Program-made: the position numbers and the translations under genes
Shown here: one piece after another, positions 21,301 to 33,300 of the stretch
How positions within the stretch are numbered: the first letter of the stretch is position 1
How the letters are laid out: every line of letters begins with the position of its first letter
Assembly (NCBI RefSeq): GCF_009870125.1
Contig: NC_046679.1
Coordinates: forward strand, 9,114,001-9,178,000
Length of the DNA: 64,000 nt
Direction: 5' to 3'
From: Drosophila pseudoobscura
Lineage: Eukaryota > Arthropoda > Insecta > Diptera > Drosophilidae
Notes under the pieces: model-generated
Databases searched by the model: none
The model's input: only the letters and a program-made list of their open reading frames with translations
Told to the model about the DNA's origin: nothing

Positions 21301-24300
21301 ATTTCCGGCTTGTAGTGCGGATTGGCCATCTTCGTGTGGAGTATGAGCCGGAAATTTGCATTAAACTCGATTTCCTTGTCGCCAATCCGCAGATATCGAC
21401 CCTTTTTGATCAGCGCCCGGCTCAGCAAGGGCTCCAGCACAGTGTCCATTGACTCTTCGATTTGTTCAATGAGCACAGTATCGCCCTGCGAGATGCACTT
21501 CTCCAGGGCCTCCAGAAAGCCACGCTGCCGAAGGCGCAGCACAACCAAAGATGCTCCAAAGCGGTTCTTGATCCACTTGATGCCTTGTCTGCAAAAAGGG
21601 AGATTTTAACGATTTTCTTAATCCTTCTTATCCCACTTACAGCTGTGGATCAATCATTAGCGGCCATCGCGTCGTGTACTGCAAGATGGTGGCGTTCTCC
21701 GTGGACATTCGATCCATGGGCAGACCCTCATTGTTCCAGGTTGCTATCTGGGCATCGTCCGAGAACAGGGCCAAAGTGTCGACGCCCTCGGTGTGGGGTA
21801 TCTGCGGCTGTACGGTCGGGGCACTGACAGGTTAATCCCGGTTCTTGTCGAGGCGAAAGTGCCCGGCTACTTACATCGATTTTGCGAAAGTTCGGCAGCC
21901 ACATCTTGTGCTGCAGCTCCTCGCGGTAACGGCGCGTGAAGCAGCCCACGTACGACAGGAACGAGGAAATTAGTAGTATATCTCCAGGCAGGGTTCCAAT
22001 CTTGGCTTGTAAACTGGCAAGACAATGAACGGGGGGGAAAACGGGAAGCGGGAAGCGGAAAAGGGAAAGTCAAGTACAAAAAGAGGCAACGATGGTTGGG
22101 GGGCTGGAGGGCTGGAGGGAACCGGGTCGGATTCCGTTTGATGCTAACAAATCGTATAAATTACGGGGGAAGCAGGAAGCCAAAGGTTACAGGCGTCTCA
22201 GCATCCGCTGCAGCCTTTGGCACTCGGCTTCGTCTTGGGATGCATTTAAATTGAAATGAGGGGAAATTGAAAAAATAATGATGTTGGAGAGGTTGGATGT
22301 TGCAAGCTTGTTGCTGCTTGTGCCTGCCTCTGTTGCTGACAATGTCGATGATGGAAGCGGAAGCCCCTACTTCGCTCCCCCTCATCCCGCCAGAAGTGGT
22401 TGCATAAATTATCAGAAATTGCTGCATTCCAACTATTATTGAAATATTTTAGCTTATTTTATTAGAGACAAGCGAAGGAGCAGCAGGATCTGAACAGAAT
22501 TTAAGTCACAGACAAGAGCAAGAGGAGGTATTATTATCGTATTATCGTTGCTGCGGCTTAAGTACATATTTTCAATTAGTGTTCTACTGAAAGCAAAACC
22601 CTACACACCAGCAAGCATTTAAACTGCAACTTGAGAATGATTTATGCTCATTTATATGCGCAAAAGTGTCCTGTAAATAATGCTTTGTAATTGAATAATC
22701 TAATAATTGCACAGGCATTCCCATAGAATCCACAGTGTGGCAGATTTTTTGGGGGGAGGGGGGGTTGCCAAACAAAATATGGTATGCAAATATTCGAATA
22801 TCTTTCAATTGAATGTAACCTTCGGTTATCGGCATTGATGACACTCGCTCCGATCCCTTCTGACTGCGCTCCTGAAAAACACTGAAAAGCCTTGGATGCA
22901 ATATTTGTTTTTCCAAAGATATTCTATGGAATTTTTGGTTAAAATACCTGTCGGGTGACATAAGAGAATTTTCATTTAAAACACAGGTACGAATACGAGT
23001 ACGAGAGTATTTTCCGAAGGCAGGCAAAACAATGCCATCAGAACCTGCAGCAGCAGCAGCAGCAGCAGTAGCAGTATCAAAAATAACAACAATAAGTTGG
23101 CTAACAAATATTGCACATCCTACACATCCGACACACATATCTCCTGTTCTCTGGCTCTGCTGGCTGTGCGTATGTGTAATGTCATTGTCAAATATGCAGA
23201 AATTTATATGCAAGTCAGAGTCAGCTTACCCACACACACACTCACACACACACTACACAGGTACGGGGTACACTGCAGTTGGGGGTCAAATTATATTTTC
23301 ATAAATATTTGAACAATTCTCTCGCATGTAAAGTCTTCTACTGAATGCTGCTACTGCGGACGGAGGCTATTGCTCCTTTGCCAGTGCAGCACTCAATGGG
23401 GCATTAGTTTGTATATTTAAGGCACACTCACACACACACTCACACACACACACAGCCACATACCTTTTGGTTTACATGCCACAAATTCATAGACCAGCAG
23501 CCAGGCGTGGAAGTTGTGAAAATTTTTCATTTTTCATAATTCAATACGTATTTTATATGCATTTACAGCATACCATACCCCATAACCATTTCCATTCCAA
23601 TTCCGGCTCCCCTGCCGATTTAACTGCTGACGATGCCCGATTGTGTGGTCTTCTGGTCGTACCGGAACAGGCCCCGGCCCCGGCACCGGCCCCGGCACCG
23701 GCCCCGGCCCGTCCCCTGACCACACACACGTTTGTGTTTGTGTGAATTTTGCAGTTATTTAGGTGCGAAAAATTCAACACCTCAGCCCGTTACCAGACCC
23801 CAACCCAACCCACCATCATCATCATCCATGCCCTTTGCGGATTTCTTTTGGCTTGCACGCGCACTCAATTGAATTTCAATGAATGCACCAGAAAGCCAGT
23901 CGAGCCACACGGGGAAAAAACCCATTCAAAATTATCCAGATATTCAGGAGGTAATATAGTGTTTCATAAATATTAATTTCCTTCAAAATAGCTATAGATA
24001 TTTCACACAGTAATCAGCTTATAAGCAAACTGTTGCTATCTGAATATTTTATAAGAATAATAATATTAAAAATGTATAATATGAATTTATATATCAGATC
24101 AAGGTGAAAGGTTGAAAGGAATTGTTTGAAGGTGGATTGGATTTGGGTAGTAAAATAATAGAGATGTCAATTTATTTATTGAAAACTTTGAGTACGAACT
24201 TTCATTGTTCATTCATTACCATATCGTAATTTCTTTCCGTGCACTTGGCCAGTCAGGCAGTCAATGGGCAGCCAAAGGCGTCGGAGTGCGTGTTGTGTGC

Positions 24301-27300
24301 ACGGCCAGCTATTGCTATTGACATCTGAATTTGATTACGATTTTTGTGAGTGCTTATTGCATGTGCTCTGCCCCGGCTCAGATTTACGTTTACGTAATTG
24401 CGGGGTAGGGGAGTGCCCAACAACTACTATTGCTTTTATGCTTTTGCATCAATGGAAATTCAGATTTTGATGAGGTTTAAAAATAGCTAAAAATCCCCCT
24501 AAAGTTGGGCATATCGTGGACAAAACATAACTGACTTCACCGATAATTTCATTCGCAATTAGAAATCACTTTTTGGTACACTTTTCATGATGAGTTTGTG
24601 GAATTTCCTCAAAGAAATGCAAACTTTATTGACGTGTTCTCAAATCGCGAAGGGCTTAGCCCTGAAGTTGTGTCGCTGTTTGGCTTGAGCTCTCCCCGTT
24701 GCCCCGTTCTTTCACGCTTGTCAACTACAATTTGATGGAATTTGGGGTATCACGCCACGTCGGAGAATGTTGCGAGCAACAGATGGGATAAGTCGCGACG
24801 CGGGTTGACAATGTCTGTGCCTCCTGCCTGCTGCATGCTGCAGCGTAAATCCATTTCATTTCGCAGCACACAATTCGGAGTGTAATGGCGGATAGTTCAT
24901 TGCCTCCAATGGAGTGGTGCCTGCAATCGACCGAATGAACCGGGGTCGGGGACCCTTGTAGTGCCCCAAATGAGCGCAAGTAAATAACATTTACGGCCTT
25001 TTGTTGCTGCGGTGGACCGCAAGTAAGCGAAACTCCCGGTGCCGCAGAAGCCGAAGGAGGCGGTGCAGGAGGCACACCGCGGTTCAGGCCACTACCTTCA
25101 ACAGATGGGGCTGGAAGGTGGATGGGGGACGTGGAAAGCAAAGCAATTACTGCGATTGCGGCCGCACACAGAATGTAAATTAAATTTAATAATTGATTAC
25201 GCATAAATGCAACACACTCGCGGTGCCCACGGATACGGATACGGATACGGACTCGGACACCCGCACTCGCCCTCGCACCCAGACCGACGCACTCGACACT
25301 CACCTCTGGACGGACTCGCGCCAGCGGACATTCTCGTTGGCCAGTCCGTTGACCAGACGATGGGCCAGGTCAATTGTGAATGAGGTCTTGTCCGCCTCGC
25401 GCTGGCACTTTTGCTTCTCGGCCACCGCGTGCTCGAACTCGGCCTGAATTTCCGCGAGCTTGGCCTCCAGGTTGTTAATCTTCGATTTCAGATACTGCAG
25501 GCGCTCACGAGCCTCCAGCAGCTCCTGGTGTGAGTCCTGCAGGGCCTGCTGCTTGGGGCCGACTATCAGGAAGACCTGGTGATAGCGATACAGATTGATG
25601 ACCCAGGCACACAGACCAGCAGCAGCCACTGACTTTTGCACGACTTTGTCGGGATTGAACTCGGGATCCTGCAGTGAAGTAATCCCTTTGTGGTAATCGA
25701 TGGAGTGTTAACAGGACTCGCGCTTACCTTGAGATACTCCTGCAGCGTTTCAATGATATTCTGGTGTATGTTGTCCTTGTTGTAGTTGAGCAGATCGTTG
25801 AGGAACTGATCCACCCGCACCATCATCAGCTTGGCCGCCTTCCAGCTGCGATCGCGGGGTATTTTGCCATTGGTGGCCAGCAGCACCATCACAGCGGCAC
25901 ACACGTTGATCACACCCTTGGGCGGGGAGCCGAAGGACTTCAGTTCGGTGAGATTGTTCTTATTGAGGGTATTGAGTGCTGCCTGGGCGGCCACCAGGGC
26001 CGGCTCCGCCTGCCGCAGATCCTCCTCGCACATCTTGGTCTTGATGGAGACATCCTCTTCGATGATGCGGACCCGCTTCTCCTCCTCCGAGGCTATGTAA
26101 CGCTCCCGCTTCACCTTCTCGCTCTCGGCACTGACGATGACAATCAGCTTGTCGGCGGCCGCATTCTTTCCCGCCAGCTGAACTTCTTGGATGGCCAATT
26201 GATGCTGTGTGCGTGGGGGTAAAATTAGGAGTAAAAACTCAAACCCAAAGTCAGGAACAGATTCGGAATCGAAATCAGAACCAGAGTAAGCTGAAAAGTT
26301 TTCCCCGGCTGTTTGAAAAATAATTAAAGACCCGGCACGATGGCTCAATATTTACTTAAAGGCAACTTTTGCGCACAAATTGCGGGCGCATCCAGACAAA
26401 TACAATCTCGAAACAGTATATACTATATATCCGTGTATATGTGACTATCGACAGGGCTGATAGGGAGCCCCCCACCCAGCATGCGGACGGGGAAAACTTG
26501 TTTAATTGAAGCGAAAATTCAATTTAATTCAATTAGTTTAAATAACATTTGGCCGCGCTGTGCTCTATTCTCGCTCTGGCACCTCTTTTCCCACCGCCAC
26601 GGCATTGCTTTTCCATTGCGTATACGCAACGTAACCGGAAACGACGCTGAAAACTCTCAAAAGAACGACAGAGAGCTCTGTGTCCAGCCTTCCGCTTCTC
26701 CGGTTACACCCATTGATGTTGCCGTGGAAAATGGACAGCAGATTTGCTGTAACAACAACAATTCAATTAAGCGCACTAATTGAATGGCCGACAACGCCTT
26801 GGCACCGGATCGGGTGGCGGGCCATTGTGCGGGCCAGGAAAAGCCGCCAGAAAAAGTGATGCTGATGCATAACAAAATGATCGATTCAAAGAGTACCCAG
26901 TAAAAGTGAATAGAACTGTCCGAAATTCTCACCGGTTTAACTACAATAAATATTCCCGAATTGAAGCTTCCTTTCTATCTGTTTCATCATCCCCTTTTCA
27001 GGATATTATTCGAGGCATAGACTCATCCGAATCGTCTGTGAGTCGGATTCGTCGCATGGCACATTCATGGTATATAGTGTACATATGTGCAACCGTGTGG
27101 CATCCATCCATTTCGTGTGCCCCTTTCCATCATTTACTCACCTTCAGGGTGTCCACCTGACTGGCACACTCCGCCAGTTTCGCCATGCCGCTCTGGAGGC
27201 GTGCAATGCGCTCGGCAAACTCCCCGTTTTTGTCCACCAACAGTTTGCGGTAGAGGAAAATGTATTCCAGAAAAGTTTTTGGGGTCGTGTAGTTGTAGCG

Positions 27301-30300
27301 TTTTTCATTCTGTAGATAAATTTTCGATATCTGATTCACGGTACCATGGACGTAAGCCATAAAGCAACCGATGGGCGGCACCAGCGCGGGCTGTGTGTAT
27401 AAATGGACGAGCCGGAGGTCAGCAAAACAGGGGACTTTAAGTGTCCGTTGTGACAGGTTTCAGTTGTAAATTGTGCACGACAGACGCATAAATAAGGGCC
27501 GGGGCCGGGGCCGGGGCCCAGACTGAATACGAACCTCCAAAATGCTGCTGATTTCGCTGAGAAACTTCTGGGATACGGACTCCAAAGCGCTCTTGGGCCA
27601 CTCATGGAACCAGTCGATGGCAGTACGACTGATGATGGCCGGAAATTTTCTGGCCCGCACACGCAGCGTCTGCCCCACGGGGGAGAAGCAGAGCACCACT
27701 TTAAGCAGCCGTCGAACCTTCTCAACAAAATATCGCCAACAGTTGTCCTTGGTGTCCAGGGTGCCGCTCTGCTTCACTTCATTCCGTATGCCATTGATGA
27801 TGGTCTCCAGATGGTCATCGTTGAAGAGCTCTGGTATCTCACCGGAGGCCAGCAAATCGTTGATGAGCATCAGTATGGACTCGTCCGGTATTTGGGCATC
27901 AGAGATGAGGAACACCGAGGCCAGATTCTTGAGGCCCACCTTCATATAGAGACTGGCGATCTCCTCCCTCATGTCGAGCAGGCCAAAGCCGCGCTTGATT
28001 TGAATCTGGGAGACACTTAGCGACGAGATGAAGGCAGCCAGGCGAGCGAGGGTCTGCTTCCCGGATCCGCCCACGCCAATAAGCAGCGCATTGCCCCTTG
28101 GACTTTCGAGAATGCGATTAATCCTGAAAAAAATTCAGCTGAGCCATTGGGAAGTAGGGAGGCGGGTGCTCCACTTACCGGCACACGTGTATCATGGCAT
28201 CTTCGAAGAGGACTAGATTCATGTAGCCCACCACCTCGTTGTAGCTGGCCTGGGCCTCCAGCAGCAGTTGATAGAGCGAGTCCCAGCTCTTGAGAGGCAT
28301 GTACTTCTGGTCCACCAGCGACTGGGCAAAATGGCTGTATATCAGGGGCTCTGCAAACACAAACTCCTCGTCAAAGTCCTCAAAGTCCTTCTTGAATATG
28401 TCCCGAATCGAAGACTTGAATGACTTGATATCATAGGGATCGACCAAACGATCGTGATAGACCCGAAAGGCCTCGTGCACATAGAGCCGGATTAGTTCTG
28501 CGGGCCTGCTGCAGACGGTGCCGCCATACACGTTTGCTGTGGCCCCACCGCCCGCCGAGGCCGGCGCACCCACACTGTTCATCAGACCCTGGTAGATGCC
28601 CGTGAGGTCGCGCAAATTGAAAAGGTAATGGAACTTGACGGCCGTCGGCAGGAAGGCGTACTCCACACGTCGATGGAGGGCAATGCCCACACGCACCAGG
28701 AGACTGCCAATCGTGCGTATTTCTTTGCTGAAGCCCTGCGTCGGGCTCTCGAGGTGACCGTTGAGAATGCTCCCGTAGATGTACTGCAGGATGTCCTCGG
28801 GCGGTTGCGACACGGAGAACACACAGAAATGGCGCTGCAGGCGTGGGTCAATGGTGAAGGAGCCAGCCGTCGGATTCATGCAGGCCGCAAACTGGCAGTG
28901 TCGAATGTCCTTCAACTGCAGCCTCTGGCGATCGTACCTGTAGTGGATGTCGAGCAATCAGAGCAGCAGTGGAGGAATTATCACACACTCTTACCATTGC
29001 CTGTAGTCCATGAACTGTCGCATAATTGTGTGCGGTTGCACGGTCCCGTATTCATCTACCTCCGGCATGTTCAGGTCATTGACAAAGTAGACAAGCCGTC
29101 GCTTGGGTCCACTGGGGGCATAACAGCGGCCAGACTTCTTTTCTAGCGGACGGTCGAGCATTTTCTGGAATATCTCCGATGTGGTGTAGAAGTTGAAGTG
29201 CGTCGCCTGCACTGTGGTCAGCAGCGGTGTCGAGGAGGATGTCGTCCGGCGTACGTTCCCTCCAGTTGAGGCTGCTCCGCCGCCTGCGCCTAATGGGGGA
29301 TTGGACAGATGCTGATGCTGATGCTGTTGCTGCTGCTGATGACTGTCTGTGACAGCAGTCACTGCGATTTCAAGAAGCTCCTGGTCACTGGCATATTTGC
29401 TGAAGAGCTCACGGAAGATGGCGCCCTTGCCGCAGCCGGAGCTGCCAACCAGCATGCAGGCCAGATTGCGGTCGATGAGCAGCTTGAGGAAGTAGGCCAG
29501 GCGTGTGGTCTCTGCAGTTGAAATGAGCACGTTCTGTGTGCCCGGAGGCTTACTGTGCATGATTAGTTCTCCTATTTTCAAATGGGTCAAGCACGCACCT
29601 GCAATGGCATCTCGGCATCGATTTGACCATCCAGCTGCTGCTGGTCATGGGCGGCCAGCTCGGACCATGCCTGGAACTTTAGCGTTTGCACATTCAATTG
29701 ATAGTCGAACACAGTGCCCTGATTGGGCAGCTTCACATCCTTAAATTCCCCCGTCCACCACTTGTGGAACTCCCGATGCCAGTCGATGATTATGTCCTGC
29801 AGCAGGGCCGATCCAAAGCTCCAGACGGTGGCATACACAAATATCGTCTCCAGGGCCATCTCAGCGGACTCGTGCGAGATCTCGCCATGGTGCAGACTGT
29901 GAGGATTGACGGCAGTAGTGGCCCCATTCCCTGCTCCACCTCTGTCGTCGGTGTCCAGCAGACACTCCAGCAGATGGCAGGTCATTTGAATCATGGCCAT
30001 GTCCGTGATGGGTGTAATGCGACGGAAGTCACGATGCCGCTGCATGAGGCAGGGAAAGTACTTCTCAAACAGCGTCGTGAGGATACCACGCTCAATCATA
30101 TCCACTCGCGTCTCCAGCCAGGACGAAACATAGCTGCAGGGAAAGCACACATAAATTTAAAAATTCAAAAGGGGTTCTTATACTCACGGCGACCAGCCCA
30201 GATCCTGGGGGTTGATGTACAAAATACCCGCACGCGAGACTGTGGCAGGAGTGGCTGCCTTGAGGTGTCCTACCTCGAACAGCAGGCGCATCTCGCGCTT

Positions 30301-33300
30301 CAGGGAAATCCTCTCGTTGCTCGCGAGCGTCAGGATCTTGTTGTCGTCCATCAGTGTGTTGAGACTCTCGATCCACATGGGATCAATGTCTCCGTCCAGA
30401 ACGATCCATTTTGGGTTTCCTGGCGGCATATTTGCCTGCTCCCTCATTATCGAAGAGAACAGGCCATCCTTTCACTCGCGCGTCGTGGGATTGACAATCC
30501 CGAACAGCTCATCATTCGACAGAGCCTTGGGATTGAGCACATGGCAAACGGGCTTCAGCTTCTGAATGCGATAGGTCTCGCGAAGGGTCTGCCATATCTT
30601 GGTCTTGCCCGTGCCCGCATTGCCCACAATGAAAACCGAGTGGCGTACGTCCAGGAGCTCTTGCAGCTGCACCACCTTCATGAGGAATCCCTCCTCCGGC
30701 TGGAGCTTGATTTCGTTCACCGCCCGCCGTATGGTTTTCTCAAACTCGAAGACCCGCTTCCGTGGCACGTCCAGGGCGGGAAAGAGGTCGCCAATCAGGC
30801 CCATAAATATGGGCACATCCTCCGTCACAATCTTGGGTATGTTGAAGTCACGCAGCGCCCGCATCAGCACCTGATCCTCGGGCCGGCTGTGGTCATCGCG
30901 CTTGAGTGTGCCGGCCACCACGAGCACCGACTTGATGGCGCGCAGACCCCAATCGTAGTGATCCTGCTTGGACAGCAGCTCCTTGCACAGCGTGTAGAGG
31001 GTGATAAATTTGCGTGCCAGGAGACGGGCATCCTGGAAGCCCTCGGCCATTAACATAATCTCACAAATCAAAGCAAAGTCCGGCACAATCATGGCGCAAG
31101 GGCGAAACAATGTTTTCAGGTTCTCCGGCAGCTCCGTGCGGCCGGCATAGCCCGGATTCATGGTGATAAAAATTCCGACCGACGGCTCCAACGAAATGCG
31201 CTCGCCCATAAAGATAAATTGGGTTTTATGCATCTGTAAACAGAGCAGAGGCAGTGGCCGCAAAACAACCAGGAACGAGAGGTCCACAGCAGAAGACCAG
31301 AAACAGCATCACAGGAGCAGCATCCACAACAGGACGGACAAGGTGGCCCAAGCAAAAGTAATCAATGCGCAGCATGGCAAAGAAGCGGGATAGGATAGAT
31401 GGTGGGTAAAATCAATTTGCAAACGCTCCTCGTGGCCACCTCGTGGCCCAGTACCTTTATCGCCTCCTGTATGGTCTTCACCTGAACGGCCACCACGGAC
31501 AGCACCTCCACGCAGATGCGATTGAACTCGTCAAAGCAGCCCCAGGCACCGGTCTGGGCCAGCCCTTTGTAAATGTTGCCACAAGATTTGTAGTCCATTT
31601 GCTCCGAGCAGTTGAAGACATAAACCATTACGCCCAGCGCGCGTCCCAGGTCCTTGGTCGTTTCCGTTTTCCCGGTGCCGGCAGGTCCAGCGGTTGCACC
31701 AGCCAGTCGCAGTCGCAAGGACTATCGTCCCGCAATTTTGGTAGATGCGGCAGAGCGGGGAGAAAGGTGGCATATGTAAATTGCAAGGGGAATTTATTTT
31801 CCACTAACGAGTTGTTTAATTTGCAGCGTGCAACGGAAGGTAAGGTGCGTTGTTAATGGATGCTTCCAGGGGCCGGTCGTCCGGTCTGTGGGGTTGTTTT
31901 AAATAGCCCCAGGATATTTGGCAATCAATTAAAAGTTATTGCTTAATTGGAAAATACTTGGTTGAGACTCAAGGCTATATCTGACACACACAATTATGCC
32001 CATGAATGGAATCCACTTGGATTTTTTTGCAGCAACAGGTTAACTTCGTTTCTGTTTTGGTCACGAGGTTCGTAAACATATTTTTAGGACTCTGTGGCAA
32101 CGCCAAGACGATGTTTATACCAAAGACTATAAAAACCTCTTCATTTTTAAGAATTCGGTGATCCAATGAATCCACCTAAATTTATGAACAAATTGGACTT
32201 ATGGAACAATTAGATTTATGGACGTATGATATTAGACTTTGCTAACATTGATGCAGAGACATACATACATATGTAAGTGGCAGGAGAGACGCAACGATAA
32301 ACGCCTAACGTCACGCCGTGCCACCACTTTGCTGCGAAGAGAGATAGCATGAGAGACAAAACGCAAAATTAGTTCTCGTAGCCGCTTATAGACACGTCCC
32401 CCGGCTATAAGTCGAAGAACTGAGGCTCTATTTGTGACAAACTTATGTTTTGCAGCACACAAAGCCAGTCAGCCAGTCAGCAAAATTGGATCTGATAATG
32501 TCTGCCGCAATGCTAGTCCCAGATCAACTGGAAAGCCAAGCTGACGCATATATATCTCTCGCTCTCACTGCATGCTCCTTCCATCAGGCCTCTGTGTTTT
32601 TGCGAATAGTCAGTTATCAAAGGCTAATGTCATACGACCATAGATGTAGTTTCTCTTTGGTCGCAAAGATCTTTTTTGAACTCTGTGGCAACGCCAAGAT
32701 AATGCAAACTAAATCGGAGATCTGGCCACACTTTGAGTAAATAGAAAGCCGCGTGGAAATTGTGAAATTATTAAAAATGATCGCGAAAATAACCTGGAAG
32801 TGCGGGATCAGTTGTGTGTTGTGTTCGAGTATATTATAAATACATACATATGTAAATACTATATATTTAACAAGTGAATGAACCTATGTTTTCTATTAAT
32901 ATCAATGTAAACAACTTGAGAAAATTGATTGGTAAGTCCTAAATCGAACATGAGAAAATGGCCTTATTTACATACATAAGTACAATATACGATATACTCT
33001 TACATACATACATATATGTATGTACATATGTACATAATTCATAGCCTGAGTTTAAGGGTAGACATTGCTCTTTATATTTTTAACACGTGTGTTATAAATT
33101 GTGGTTGGGATGGGAGATAAAATCTGATTGTGCGTACTGCGTGAAATATGCAATTGTTTGATAAAAAATGGCGCTAATTACACGCGCAAATACGTGCAAA
33201 TTTATTGAATTTCCGGCAGTTTCTTTCACTCCCCATTCTCGTTCACTCTTTGGTTGATTGTTTCTTGAATGGACTTCAGAAGCAATGGGACACGGTCTTT

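Noticed and set aside
22584..23213. A 209-codon minus-strand ORF in the large dynein intron
   Set aside because: It spans a (CAG)n poly-Ala tract and microsatellites, has no recognisable domain, and lies wholly within an intron bounded by well-supported splice sites.
30415..30490. A 60-nt GT-AG intron removing the dynein TGA
   Set aside because: It is possible on paper and in frame, but it would delete 20 residues of AAA2 conserved in the paralogue. I kept the nonsense interpretation as primary.
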